64,000 nt of DNA from Paracoccus limosus (lineage in GTDB: Bacteria > Pseudomonadota > Alphaproteobacteria > Rhodobacterales > Rhodobacteraceae): positions 1 through 64,000 of the forward strand of contig NZ_WMIF01000012.1 of NCBI RefSeq assembly GCF_009711185.1, in the 5' to 3' direction. A model generated the notes under the pieces. That model did not search any database. It worked only from the letters and a program-made list of their open reading frames with translations, and was not told the origin of the DNA. Numbering within the stretch: position 1 is the first letter of the stretch; every line of letters begins with the position of its first letter. The position numbers and the translations under genes were made by a program. Below are positions 9,390 to 22,520 of this stretch, piece by piece.

Positions 9390-10061
9390 TCAGTTGCTGC
9401 TGGCCGGAGCGCCGGTTGCCGGCGCCGGAGTGGTCGGTGCGGGCGTGGCCGGTTCGACGCTGATCGCATTGTCGATGGCCTTGGCCGCGTCCGAGGCGGC
9501 ATCCTTGGCCGCGCCTGCGGCATCGCGCGCGGCATTGGCAGCATCGGTCGCGACATTGTCGGCGGCGGTGCCAGCGGCTGTGGCGGCATTGCCGGCAGCA
9601 GTCGCGGCATCAGAGGCGGCGTTCTTGGCCGCATCGACCGCCTGACCGGCGGCATCCATCGCGGCGGTGCCACCCTCTTTGACGGCCTGACCCGCGGCAT
9701 CGGCGGCGCTCTTGGCGGCGTCGGCGGCGTTGTTCGCGGCATCGGCGGCCGATTTCGCCGCATCCTCGGCGGGCGTGGTGGTGGTGGTGGTGGCAGCCGG
9801 GGCAGTCGCGGGGGCGGTGCTGGTTTCAGCCGGGGCCGGGGTGGTCACCGCCGGTTGCTCGGGCGTGGTGGTGGCCGTTGTGCCGTTCATGAAATACTGC
9901 AGCACGAAATAGGCGATCGCCAGGGCCAGAAGGATACCGACGATCAAGGGCAAGGGCGACGCCCGGCGCTCGACAGGCTCGACATAGGTCTGGTTCACCT
10001 GGCCCGGACGCACCGGATCGACGAGGTCAACCCGCTTGGGATCGTTCGGATCGTAGGACAT
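9390..10061 (-). CDS. membrane-anchored Ala-rich repeat protein (LEA-like)
   Basis: A 223-residue protein. Residues 1-37 are polar (MSYDPNDPKRVDLVDPVRPG) and 38-58 form one membrane helix (LPLIVGILLALAIAYFVLQY). A Thr/Pro/Ala linker and about 100 residues of degenerate repeats follow, such as AADAAKSAADAANNAADAAK, and the tail is Pro/Ala/Thr rich. The repeats have the 11-residue amphipathic pattern of late-embryogenesis-abundant and apolipoprotein-like helices. The repeat domain probably faces the periplasm. The role is unknown, possibly envelope spacing or stress protection. Single gene with its own terminator, divergent from pepN. Confidence 0.75.
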   Translation of the reverse strand: MSYDPNDPKRVDLVDPVRPGQVNQTYVEPVERRASPLPLIVGILLALAIAYFVLQYFMNGTTATTTPEQPAVTTPAPAETSTAPATAPAATTTTTTPAEDAAKSAADAANNAADAAKSAADAAGQAVKEGGTAAMDAAGQAVDAAKNAASDAATAAGNAATAAGTAADNVATDAANAARDAAGAAKDAASDAAKAIDNAISVEPATPAPTTPAPATGAPASSN

Positions 10062-10229
10062 GTGGCTCTCCTCTTTGTGGAACCGGCCGATCGCGCCGCG
10101 GCCCTGACCGGCTGCATTTTCAGCGCCGGTTGCGGGCCGGCACTCAGGCCACTAACTATTGGTTTCGCATGGGGTTCCCTGACCCGGGAATTTTCATCGC
10201 GCCGCCTCAACCGCCTTCGGGAGCCCAAG

Positions 10230-12782
10230 ATGACCGCCACGCAATATCTCGCCGACTGGCGCCCCTATCCATTCGAGATCGACGAGACGCGGCTGGAATT
10301 CCACCTGCACCCGACCGCGACCCGCGTGCTGTCGCAGATCGACTTTCGCCGCACGGCGCCGGGCGATCTGGTACTGGACGGCGCCGGCCTGCGCACGCTG
10401 TCACTCAGCGTCGATGGCCAGCCGATCGACCCGGCGCTGATCCACGAAGCGGATGAGCGGCTGACCATCCCCGACCTGCCCGACCGCTTTACCTTCTCGG
10501 CCGAGGTCGAGATCGACCCGCAGGCGAATACCGCGCTGGAGGGGCTGTATCTGTCGGGTGGCATGTTCTGCACGCAATGCGAGGCGCAGGGCTTTCGCCA
10601 CATCACATGGTATCCCGACCGCCCCGATGTGATGGCGCCCTTCCGCGTCACCATCCATTCCGACCAGCCGGTGCTGTTGTCGAACGGTAACCCGGTCGAG
10701 CAGGCGCCGGGCCGCGCCGTCTGGGTCGATCCGTGGAAGAAGCCCGCCTATCTGTTCGCGCTGGTCGCGGGCGATCTGCGCGCGGTCTCGGACCATTTCA
10801 CCACCATGTCGGGGCGCGATGTGGCGCTGAACGTCTGGGTGCGTCCGGGCGATGAGGGGCGCGCGGGCTATGCGATGGAAAGCCTGATCCGCTCGATGCG
10901 CTGGGACGAGACGGCTTACGGGCGCGAGTACGATCTGGACGTGTTCAACATCGTCGCCGTCGATGATTTCAACATGGGCGCAATGGAGAACAAGGGGCTG
11001 AACATCTTCAACTCGAAGCTGGTCCTTGCCACCGCCGAAACCGCGACCGATGGCGATTACGAGCGCATCGAGGGCGTGATCGGGCACGAATATTTCCACA
11101 ACTGGACCGGCAACCGCATCACCTGCCGCGACTGGTTCCAGCTGTGCCTGAAAGAGGGGCTGACGGTGTTCCGCGACCAGCAGTTCACCAGCGACATGCG
11201 CAGCGCAGCGGTCAAGCGCATCCATGATGTGCAGACCCTGCGCGCCCGCCAGTTCCGCGAGGATTCGGGCCCGCTGTCGCATCCGCCGCGCCCCGATCAC
11301 TATCAGGAAATCAACAACTTCTACACTGCGACGGTCTATGAAAAGGGCGCCGAGGTCATCGGTATGCTGAAACGGCTGGTCGGCGATGACGGCTATGCCA
11401 AGGCGCTGGATCTCTATTTCACCCGCCACGACGGGCAGGCCTGCACGATTGAGGACTGGATCGCGGTGTTTCAGGACGCGACCGGCCGCGACCTGACCCA
11501 GTTCAAGCGCTGGTATACCGATGCCGGCACGCCGCGCCTGACCATGACCGAGGATTGGCAGGACGGCACGCTGGTCCTGAACTTCCGCCAGGACATCGCG
11601 CCGACGCCCGGCCAGTCCGAGAAGCCGCCGCGCGTCATCCCCATCGCTATCGGGTTGATCGGCCCGAATGGCGACGAGGTGCTGCCGACCACGGTGCTGG
11701 AGATGACCGAGGCGCAGCAAAGCTTCCGCTTCGACGGACTCGGCGCGCGGCCGGTGGTCTCGCTTTTGCGCGGTTTCTCGGCGCCGGTGACGGTCACGCG
11801 CGAGATCACCGCGAATGAGCAGGCGCTGCTCTTGGCGCATGACAGCGATGCCTATGCCCGCTGGCAGGCCGGCCACGATCTGGCGCTGGACGAGCTGACC
11901 CGGCGCGCCACTGGTGCAGCCGGCAGCCGCGCGCTGGTGCAGGCTCTGGGCGGCGTGCTGGATGATGCCGAACGCGACCCGGCCTTCGCGGCACTTTGCC
12001 TTGCGCTGCCGGGCGAAGAGGAAATCGCCACCACGCTGGCCGCGCGCGGCACCCCGCCCGACCCGGATGCGATCCACGCCGCCCGCCACGCGCTTCTCTC
12101 CGAGATCGCCGAGGCGCATCAGACGGCCTTTGCCCGGCTTTACGAGGCCATGGCGCCGCAAGGCCCCTATCGCCCCGATGCCGAGGGCGCGGCGCGGCGC
12201 AGCCTGCGCCTTGCCTGCCTTGCCAACCTGTCGCGGCGCGATGGCGGCGCCCGGGCCGAGGCGCTGTTTGCCAGCGCCGGCAACATGACCGAACGCCAGG
12301 GCGCGCTCGAGCAGCTGATCGCGCTTGGCCGCGACGCGCAGGCGCTGGCAGATTTCGAGGCCGAGTTCCGCGACAACCGGCTGGTCATGGACAAATGGTT
12401 CATGGTCCAGCCGCTGCGCGCCGCCCCAGATCAGGCGGTGGCCCGCGCGCGTGCCCTGGCCCAGCGGCCGGATTTCGACTGGAAGAACCCCAACCGCTTC
12501 CGCTCGCTGATCTCGGGGCTGACCGCCAATCACGCGGCCTTCCATGCCGCAGATGGCTCGGGCTATGACTTCCTGGCCGACTGGCTGATCCGGCTTGATC
12601 CGGTGAACCCGCAGACCACGGCGCGCATGTGCTCGGCCTTCGAGACGATCAGCCGCTATGACGCGACCCGGCAGGCCCGCGCCAAGGCCGTACTGGCCCG
12701 GATCGCCGCCCTGCCGGGGCTGTCGCGCAACACCGCCGAGATGGTTACGCGTATCCTCGCCGGTCTGAACCGGGCCGAGTAG
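10230..12782 (+). CDS. pepN: aminopeptidase N (M1 family)
   Basis: An 850-residue zinc metallopeptidase releasing N-terminal amino acids from peptides in the cytoplasm. The substrate-binding GAMEN motif (FNMGAMENKGLN) and the zinc site HEYFHNWTG, with the third ligand in LCLKEGLTVF, are intact. A long C-terminal helical domain follows, of the length normal for gammaproteobacterial-type PepN. The start is the ATG of MTATQYLADWRPYP. A longer upstream frame crosses the divergent promoter region and is not credible. It is followed 43 bases later by an acyltransferase gene. Confidence 0.95.
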   Translation: MTATQYLADWRPYPFEIDETRLEFHLHPTATRVLSQIDFRRTAPGDLVLDGAGLRTLSLSVDGQPIDPALIHEADERLTIPDLPDRFTFSAEVEIDPQANTALEGLYLSGGMFCTQCEAQGFRHITWYPDRPDVMAPFRVTIHSDQPVLLSNGNPVEQAPGRAVWVDPWKKPAYLFALVAGDLRAVSDHFTTMSGRDVALNVWVRPGDEGRAGYAMESLIRSMRWDETAYGREYDLDVFNIVAVDDFNMGAMENKGLNIFNSKLVLATAETATDGDYERIEGVIGHEYFHNWTGNRITCRDWFQLCLKEGLTVFRDQQFTSDMRSAAVKRIHDVQTLRARQFREDSGPLSHPPRPDHYQEINNFYTATVYEKGAEVIGMLKRLVGDDGYAKALDLYFTRHDGQACTIEDWIAVFQDATGRDLTQFKRWYTDAGTPRLTMTEDWQDGTLVLNFRQDIAPTPGQSEKPPRVIPIAIGLIGPNGDEVLPTTVLEMTEAQQSFRFDGLGARPVVSLLRGFSAPVTVTREITANEQALLLAHDSDAYARWQAGHDLALDELTRRATGAAGSRALVQALGGVLDDAERDPAFAALCLALPGEEEIATTLAARGTPPDPDAIHAARHALLSEIAEAHQTAFARLYEAMAPQGPYRPDAEGAARRSLRLACLANLSRRDGGARAEALFASAGNMTERQGALEQLIALGRDAQALADFEAEFRDNRLVMDKWFMVQPLRAAPDQAVARARALAQRPDFDWKNPNRFRSLISGLTANHAAFHAADGSGYDFLADWLIRLDPVNPQTTARMCSAFETISRYDATRQARAKAVLARIAALPGLSRNTAEMVTRILAGLNRAE

Positions 12783-12825
12783 AACCGCCCTTGCAGCCGC
12801 CTCGCGGGCACGGCATTACATATCC

Positions 12826-13731
12826 ATGGATGCCCGCGAGGACATGAGAAACCGTCTGGATCCGCTGATACACGAGCGGGCGCCGTGGCTCTTTTCGGGC
12901 CGCTGGCATCATGGTCTGGCGCGTCAGGCGCTGATGTGGCTGCTCCGCTATCCGCAGACCGTCCGGCTTGGCGCCGAATACCGCGACCTGCCCACCGAAG
13001 ACATCATGCGCCGCCTCGCGCAGCTGATCGTGCGCGATCTGACGGTCGAAGGGATCGAGAACATCCCGGCCAACGGCCCGGCGCTGATCGTCTCGAACCA
13101 CCCGACCGGCATTGCCGATGGCATCGTGCTGAACGCGCTGGTCTCGGCGGTGCGCGACGACCTCTTCATCTATGCCAATCACGACATCATGCGCATCCTG
13201 CCGCAATTCGCGTCACTGATCGCGCCGGTCGAATGGCGGCTGGACAAGCGCAGCCATTCCAAGACCCGCGCCACCATGGATTACACCCGCACCGCACTCG
13301 AGCGGGGCCGGATCGGGTTGATCTTCCCCTCGGGCCGGCTGGCCAAGCGTCAGGGGCTGACACTCCACGAACGGCCGTGGATGGCCAGCGCCGCGATGAT
13401 CGCCAAGAAGTTCGGCGTGCCGGTGATCCCGCTGCACATCCGCGCCCGCAACTCGGCGCTGTTCTACACGCTCGACGCCATCCACCCGACGCTGCGCGAC
13501 GTGACCCTGTTCAACGAGGTGCTGAACAAGGCGGGCCAGCCCTTCCGCGTCACCATCGGCAAGCCCATCGACCCGGCCGGCCTGCCCGCGCGCAGCGAAG
13601 ACGGCATCGCCCTTCTGCGCGATGCGACGCTGGCCCTGCCGCCCCCCGGCCCCGGCGCGGTCAAGCTCGCGCAACTGCCAAGGTTTCGCCAGTCCCCCCC
13701 GGCCGTCGCCGCCCCGCACGCCATCGACTGA
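12826..13731 (+). CDS. PlsC-like 1-acyl-glycerol-3-phosphate acyltransferase family protein
   Basis: A 301-residue protein with the NHX4D catalytic motif (SNHPTGIAD, about residues 87-95) and the later substrate-binding block IFPSGRLAKRQ in place of FPEG. A middle segment, PVIPLHIRARNSALF, also matches the family. It lacks a clear N-terminal membrane helix. It resembles the lysophospholipid/ornithine-lipid acyltransferase branch rather than the housekeeping PlsC, so the acyl acceptor is uncertain. The C-terminal 25 residues are Pro-rich and probably unstructured. The dispersed repeat lies just after the stop. Confidence 0.75.
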   Translation: MDAREDMRNRLDPLIHERAPWLFSGRWHHGLARQALMWLLRYPQTVRLGAEYRDLPTEDIMRRLAQLIVRDLTVEGIENIPANGPALIVSNHPTGIADGIVLNALVSAVRDDLFIYANHDIMRILPQFASLIAPVEWRLDKRSHSKTRATMDYTRTALERGRIGLIFPSGRLAKRQGLTLHERPWMASAAMIAKKFGVPVIPLHIRARNSALFYTLDAIHPTLRDVTLFNEVLNKAGQPFRVTIGKPIDPAGLPARSEDGIALLRDATLALPPPGPGAVKLAQLPRFRQSPPAVAAPHAID

Positions 13732-13746
13732 GCGCCGCGCCAGCCA

Positions 13747-13774
13747 TTCACCATTTTCCAAATACCCATGCGAC
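13747..13774 (-). repeat. dispersed TATTTG-core intergenic repeat, copy 2
   Basis: Read on the minus strand this is GTCGCATGGGTATTTGGAAA followed by ATGGTGAA, almost identical to the copy at 53064-53092. It lies 15 bases after the acyltransferase stop and before the convergent proB end. Confidence 0.7.
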
Positions 13775-13801
13775 AGCGCCACAGGCACTGCCGGCTATAG
13801 G

Positions 13802-16428
<2,627 letters not shown>

Positions 16429-16481
16429 GCGGCCTTAACATTTCCGCGCCAGAGGCTAGATAATGTCCAAAGGAGGGTCCG

Positions 16482-17900
16482 ATGATCCACTTCGACAATT
16501 CCTACGCCCGTCTGCCGCAAGGCTTCTTCACCCGCACGGCGCCCACTCCGGTGGCAGCGCCGCGCCTGATCGCGCTGAACCGGCCGCTGGCCGAGCGGCT
16601 TGGCCTTGACGCCGATTGGCTGGACAGCCCCGAGGGGGTGCAGATGCTGGCCGGCAACGCCCTGCCCGAAGGGGCCGAGCCCATCGCCCAGGCCTATGCC
16701 GGCCACCAGTTCGGCGGCTTTTCGCCGCAGCTTGGCGATGGCCGCGCGGTGCTGCTGGGCGAGGTGGTGGCCCCGGACGGCGCACGGTTCGACATCCAGC
16801 TGAAGGGCGCGGGCCCGACGCCGTTTTCGCGCCGGGGCGATGGCCGCGCCTGGCTGGGCCCGGTGCTGCGCGAATATCTGGTCAGCGAATTCATGTCGGC
16901 CTTTGGCATCCCGACCACCCGCGCCCTGGCCGCCGTCGTGACCGGCGAGACGGTGATCCGCGAAACCCTGCTGCCCGGCGCCGTGCTGACCCGCGTGGCC
17001 GCCAGCCATATCCGCGTCGGCACCTTTGAATTCTACGCCGCGCGCGGCGACCGCGACCGACTGCAACTTTTGGCCGATCACGTCATCGCCCGCCACTACC
17101 CGCAGGCCCGAAGCGCCGCCGATCTGCTGCAATGCGTGGTCGATGCGCAGGCGCGAACCATTGCCGGCTGGATGGGCCTTGGCTTTATCCATGGCGTGAT
17201 GAACACCGACAACATGTCCGTCTCGGGCGAGACCATCGACTATGGCCCCTGCGCCTTCATGGATGGCTATCGGCCGGATCAGGTGTTTTCCTCGATCGAC
17301 GCGCAGGGGCGCTATGCCTGGGACCAGCAGCCGAATATCGCGGTCTGGAACCTTGCGCAGCTGGCCAGCTGCCTTGTGCCCCTGATGGGCAATGACGATG
17401 CCGCCGTGGCCGAAGCGACGCGGATCGTGCACAGCTTTCCCGAGATCTATCAGCGCGAATGGCTGCGCGTCTTTGGCGCGAAACTGGGCATCAATGCCCC
17501 CGAGCCGCAGGACCGCGCCCTGATCGAGCGGCTGCTGGCGGTGATGGCCGCCGAGCGCGCCGATTTCACCCGCGTCTTTTCCGGGCTCTCGGATGGCACC
17601 GCGCGCGACGAATTCACCGACCCCGCCGCCTATGACACCTGGGCGCGCGACTGGCAGGGCCGCATTGCCGAACTGCCCGAGGCGGCGGCGCTGATGGCCC
17701 GCGCCAATCCGCGCCGCATCCCGCGCAACCACCGGATCGAGGAAGCCATCGTCAAGGCCCGCGACGAGGGGGATTTCACCCTGTTCCACCGGCTGGACGA
17801 CGCCCTGCGCGCGCCCTTTGACGACCGCCCCGAATGGGCCGATCTGGCGCAGGCGCCGCTGCCCGATCAGATCGTTCACCGCACTTTCTGTGGCACCTGA
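16482..17900 (+). CDS. selO: protein adenylyltransferase SelO (YdiU)
   Basis: A 472-residue pseudokinase-fold enzyme that transfers AMP from ATP to protein Ser/Thr/Tyr residues. Conserved blocks are [35 protein letters not shown], and the metal-binding region [20 protein letters not shown]. It keeps both cysteines of the redox switch described for the bacterial enzyme: one in DYGPCAF, the other in the C-terminal TFCGT. The position equivalent to selenocysteine in animal SelO is a normal residue. GGAGG stands seven bases before the ATG. The EEP gene starts six bases after its stop, so they are cotranscribed. Confidence 0.95.
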   Translation: MIHFDNSYARLPQGFFTRTAPTPVAAPRLIALNRPLAERLGLDADWLDSPEGVQMLAGNALPEGAEPIAQAYAGHQFGGFSPQLGDGRAVLLGEVVAPDGARFDIQLKGAGPTPFSRRGDGRAWLGPVLREYLVSEFMSAFGIPTTRALAAVVTGETVIRETLLPGAVLTRVAASHIRVGTFEFYAARGDRDRLQLLADHVIARHYPQARSAADLLQCVVDAQARTIAGWMGLGFIHGVMNTDNMSVSGETIDYGPCAFMDGYRPDQVFSSIDAQGRYAWDQQPNIAVWNLAQLASCLVPLMGNDDAAVAEATRIVHSFPEIYQREWLRVFGAKLGINAPEPQDRALIERLLAVMAAERADFTRVFSGLSDGTARDEFTDPAAYDTWARDWQGRIAELPEAAALMARANPRRIPRNHRIEEAIVKARDEGDFTLFHRLDDALRAPFDDRPEWADLAQAPLPDQIVHRTFCGT

Positions 17901-17906
17901 CGCCCC

Positions 17907-18665
17907 ATGCCCCTGCGACATCCCAGCCTGCGACTGGCCAGCTACAACCTGCACAAATGCCGGGGCATGACCGGGCCGCACGCGCCCGAACGCAACCTGC
18001 GCGTCATCGCCGACCTGCGGCCCGATGTCATCGCGCTGCAAGAGGTCGACTTCCGCATGGGCCGCCGCCCCGAAGCGCTGCCCCGCGCCATGATCGAAGA
18101 GATGACCGGCATGGTGCCGGCGGCCTTTCTGGGCACCGGCGAGAATTCGCTGGGCTGGCACGGCCAGACCATCCTGATGCGCCCCGAACTGATGGAGCAG
18201 GCCCGCGTGCGCCGCCTGCCCCTGCCCGGCATCGAGCCGCGCGGCGCCATCGCGCTGCGGCTGCCCGGTCTGACGGTGATCGCCGTGCATCTGGGGCTGG
18301 CGCGCTCCTCGCGGCGTCAGCAGCTGGCGCGGCTGGTGGCACAGGCCGGCCGCATCGGCCATGAGCGGCTGATCCTGACCGGCGATTTCAACGAATGGCA
18401 CGACAATCGCGGTCTCGAGGCGCTGGAGCCGATGCATGTCATCGCCCCCGGCCCCAGCTGGCCCGCGCCGTTTCCGCGCCTGCGCTATGACCGCATCGCC
18501 GTCTCGCGCGGGATCGAGGTGCTGGATTGCGGTGTCTGGGACAGCCGGACCGCGCGGCAGGCCAGCGACCATCTGCCGATCTGGGCCGATCTGGCGCTGG
18601 AGCCACGCTCGGCCGCGCCGGAACCGGGCGCCGCCGGTCGAATTGTTAGCGGTAACAAAGAATGA
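17907..18665 (+). CDS. endonuclease/exonuclease/phosphatase (EEP) family protein
   Basis: A 252-residue protein with the EEP metal and catalytic motifs in order: ASYNLHKC, ALQEVD, VIAVHLGLAR, LTGDFNEW and SDHLPIWADL. No signal peptide is seen, so it is probably cytoplasmic. The substrate, a nucleic acid or a phospho-lipid or -sugar, cannot be told from sequence. It follows selO by six bases. Its last codons contain the TGTTA-N4-TAACA operator of the enolase gene. Confidence 0.85.
   Translation: MPLRHPSLRLASYNLHKCRGMTGPHAPERNLRVIADLRPDVIALQEVDFRMGRRPEALPRAMIEEMTGMVPAAFLGTGENSLGWHGQTILMRPELMEQARVRRLPLPGIEPRGAIALRLPGLTVIAVHLGLARSSRRQQLARLVAQAGRIGHERLILTGDFNEWHDNRGLEALEPMHVIAPGPSWPAPFPRLRYDRIAVSRGIEVLDCGVWDSRTARQASDHLPIWADLALEPRSAAPEPGAAGRIVSGNKE
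18643..18658. promoter_or_regulatory. CceR/GntR-type operator upstream of eno
   Basis: TTGTTAGCGGTAACAA is a dyad of TTGTTA and TAACAA around GCGG. It matches the TGTTA-N4-TAACA site recognised by LacI-family central-carbon regulators (CceR in Rhodobacter sphaeroides, GntR in E. coli). It lies 74 bases before the eno start, overlapping the 3' end of the preceding gene. Glycolytic enolase is an expected target. Confidence 0.75.
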
Positions 18666-20009
<1,344 letters not shown>

Positions 20010-20031
20010 TCCCGGCCCACCAGAAACGATC

Positions 20032-20059
20032 AGGGCGGTCCTTGCGGGCCGCCCTTTTT
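20032..20059 (+). terminator. rho-independent terminator after eno
   Basis: AGGGCGGTC (20032-20040) pairs with GGGCCGCCCT (20046-20055) around a short loop, and TTTTT follows. Confidence 0.9.
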
Positions 20060-20871
20060 CATATCCACCAGCGATGCGTCAGCCCCAGCCGCATCAGCGC
20101 CCAACGCCTGCGAAACTCCGAAGGGCGCGCCTCGGCCAGCGCCTCGATCCCCTGCGGCGCCGCTGCCAGCGTCGGCTGCACGCCCGCCCCGGCAAACAGC
20201 ACCGGCGCCAGCCGTCGCGGCACCAGCCGCCGCCCGGCCCGCGCCACCGCCAGCCGTTCGCGCGCCAGTGTCGCGATCTGGCCCAGCACCTCGGGCGAAG
20301 CATCCCACAGCCCCAAGTCCATGCCCTGCAACGCCGGCAGGGCCGCCAGCCATTGCGCGAGCCCCACCCCCTCGACCTGCGCCGCGATCACGTCCGCACT
20401 TCTTTCGTGGTCAAATATCCCACGGGAGTGCGGGGGTGTGAAACCCCCGCCGCCGACCTCGCCGCTGATCGCCTCCGCCGCGAACAGCGCCAAGGGCACT
20501 GCGGTGCCGCGCACATATTCAGCCACCGCCTCGGGCCCGTCATGCGGCTCACGCAGGCAGTCGCGGCGGCGCGGCTCGGCGAGAGCGGCGAACGCCGCCG
20601 CCCGCGCCCCCCAAGCTTCGGCCAGGGGCGTCAGCAACTCATGCGAGGGCACCTGCCCGGCGCCGATCGCCTGCAGCCGCTCGACCCACCATTGCAGGCG
20701 CATCTCGGCGATCAGCGGCTCGGCCGAGGCCAAAGGCGCGCGCGCCAGCTCAAGGTTCAGCGCGTAAAGCGTCAGCAGCTTCGGCCGCGCGGCCGGATCG
20801 GCCAGCAGGCAGATGCCGAACCGCTCCGGGTCATGTTCGCGCAGCAGTGCGCCGCAGGCGTCAAGTTTCAT
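20059..20871 (-). CDS. squalene/phytoene synthase family protein (NDUFAF6-like)
   Basis: A 270-residue protein of the trans-isoprenyl diphosphate synthase fold. The conserved blocks LYALNLELARAP, EMRLQWWVERL and VAEYVRGTAVPLALFAAEA are present. The DXXXD substrate motifs of true squalene or phytoene synthases are not visible, so it resembles the NDUFAF6-type complex I assembly factors rather than a carotenoid enzyme. The start overlaps the cimA stop as ATGA. Residues 139-156 (VGGGGFTPPHSRGIFDHE) are encoded by a copy of the intergenic repeat inserted in phase. Confidence 0.7.
   Translation of the reverse strand: MKLDACGALLREHDPERFGICLLADPAARPKLLTLYALNLELARAPLASAEPLIAEMRLQWWVERLQAIGAGQVPSHELLTPLAEAWGARAAAFAALAEPRRRDCLREPHDGPEAVAEYVRGTAVPLALFAAEAISGEVGGGGFTPPHSRGIFDHERSADVIAAQVEGVGLAQWLAALPALQGMDLGLWDASPEVLGQIATLARERLAVARAGRRLVPRRLAPVLFAGAGVQPTLAAAPQGIEALAEARPSEFRRRWALMRLGLTHRWWI
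20404..20457 (-). repeat. dispersed repeat copy inside a coding sequence
   Basis: On the minus strand, a palindromic part (GGCGGGGGTTTCACACCCCC) is followed by CCGTGGGATATTTGACCACG and AAAGAAG. The last part matches the intergenic copy at 43741-43763 (GGATATTTGGGCACGAAAGA). Here the element is translated without a frame break. Confidence 0.75.
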
Positions 20872-22490
20872 GCCGGTTTCACTCCGTCGCGGATCAGCTT
20901 CCAGCGGATCGCCTCGACAAGCGCCTCGAAACTCGCATCGACGATATTGGGCGAGACGCCCACGGTCGCCCAGCGGCGGCCCTGCCCGTCGGCGCTTTCG
21001 ATGATGACGCGCGTCGTGGCATCCACCCCGCTGCCGGTGATGCGCACGCGGAAATCGACCAGATGCATGTCGCTGATATTGGCCTGATAGGGGCCCAGAT
21101 CCTTGGCCAGCGCCCGCCACAGCGCGTTGACCGGGCCCAGATCCTCGCCCTGCTCATCGACACTTTCGCTGACCGACAACATGCGCTCGCCGCCGATCCG
21201 CACCACCACCACCGCCTCGGACACCGAGATGCGCCGCCCGATCGCGTTCTTGCGCCGCTCGACCGTGACGCGGTAGCGCTCGACGTCAAAGAAATGCTGC
21301 ATCCGGCCCAGCTCGCCCAAGGCCAGCAGCTCGAAACTGGCCTGCGCGCCGTCATAGGCATAGCCCTGATCCTCGCGCAGCTTGACCAGATCAAGGATGC
21401 GGGCCAGCGCCGGATCGTCGCGGCAGACCTCGATCCCGGCCTCGGCCAGACGCGCGCGCAGGTTCGACTGCCCGGCCTGGTTCGACATCGGGATGATGCG
21501 CTGATTACCGACCAGCGCCGGATCGACATGCTCATAGGTCGCGGGGTTCTTCAGGATGGCGCTGGCATGCAGCCCGGCCTTGTGGGCAAAGGCCGAACTG
21601 CCGGCATAGGGTGCGGCGCGCAGCGGCGGCCGGTTCAGGATCTCGTCCAGCCGGCGCGAGATGCGGGTGATCTGCGACAGCCCCTGCGCCGTCACGCCGA
21701 TCTCCAGCGTCGAGCGATAGGGCTCCTTCAGCATCAGCGTCGGGATCAGTGTGGTCAGACTGGCATTGCCACAACGCTCGCCCAGACCGTTCAGCGTGCC
21801 CTGGATCTGGCGGGCGCCGGCATCGATGGCGGCCAGCGCGCAGGCGACCGCATTGCCGGTGTCGTCATGGGTGTGGATGCCCAGACGCGCTCCCGGAATG
21901 CCGGCGACGATGACCGCGCGCGTCACGCGCCCGACCTCGGCCGGCAGGGTGCCGCCATTGGTGTCGCACAGGATGACCCAGGTCGCGCCCGCCTCCAGCG
22001 CGGTCTTTAGGCACAGGACGGCATAATCGGGGTTCTCGGCATAGCCGTCAAAGAAATGCTCGGCATCGAACAGCGCCTCGCGCCCCTCGGCCACCAGATG
22101 CGCGACCGAGGCGCGGATATTGTCGAGGTTTTCCTCCAGAGAAATCCCCAGCGCCTCATGCACGTGGAAAGGATGCGTCTTGCCGACCAGACAAACGGCG
22201 GGTGTGCCGGCGTTCAGAACGCCCGCCAGCACCTCGTCATTCTCCGCCGAACGGCCCGCGCGCTTGGTCATGCCAAACGCCGTCATCGTGGCGCGGGTCG
22301 CGGGCGCGGCGGCAAAGAATTCGCTGTCGGTCGGATTGGCACCGGGCCAGCCGCCCTCGATATGATCGACGCCAAGCGCATCCAGCATCAGCGCGATCTC
22401 GGTCTTTTCAGCAGCCGAGAACTGCACGCCCTGCGTCTGCTGACCGTCGCGCAGGGTGGTGTCGTAGAGGTAGAGGCGCTGGCGCGTCAT
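20868..22490 (-). CDS. cimA: (R)-citramalate synthase
   Basis: A 540-residue DRE-TIM enzyme of the isopropylmalate/citramalate synthase family. It opens RLYLYDTTLRDGQQTQGVQF, the catalytic motif, and later has HTHDDTGNAVACALAAIDAG and NGLGERCGNASL. After the TIM barrel and linker, residues from about 400 form a LeuA-type regulatory dimer domain. The length and the LGVDHIEGGWPGANPTD segment favour the citramalate synthase class: acetyl-CoA plus pyruvate, giving a threonine-independent route to isoleucine. It is the middle gene of cysS-cimA-squalene-synthase-like, 30 bases after cysS. Confidence 0.88.
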   Translation of the reverse strand: MTRQRLYLYDTTLRDGQQTQGVQFSAAEKTEIALMLDALGVDHIEGGWPGANPTDSEFFAAAPATRATMTAFGMTKRAGRSAENDEVLAGVLNAGTPAVCLVGKTHPFHVHEALGISLEENLDNIRASVAHLVAEGREALFDAEHFFDGYAENPDYAVLCLKTALEAGATWVILCDTNGGTLPAEVGRVTRAVIVAGIPGARLGIHTHDDTGNAVACALAAIDAGARQIQGTLNGLGERCGNASLTTLIPTLMLKEPYRSTLEIGVTAQGLSQITRISRRLDEILNRPPLRAAPYAGSSAFAHKAGLHASAILKNPATYEHVDPALVGNQRIIPMSNQAGQSNLRARLAEAGIEVCRDDPALARILDLVKLREDQGYAYDGAQASFELLALGELGRMQHFFDVERYRVTVERRKNAIGRRISVSEAVVVVRIGGERMLSVSESVDEQGEDLGPVNALWRALAKDLGPYQANISDMHLVDFRVRITGSGVDATTRVIIESADGQGRRWATVGVSPNIVDASFEALVEAIRWKLIRDGVKPA

Positions 22491-22520
22491 CGGGAAAACC
22501 CCATTGGCTGGCTGATGGCA

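Noticed and set aside
10401..12545. 714-codon minus-strand frame opposite pepN
   Set aside because: Aminopeptidase N on the other strand has every catalytic motif. The reverse frame resembles no family.
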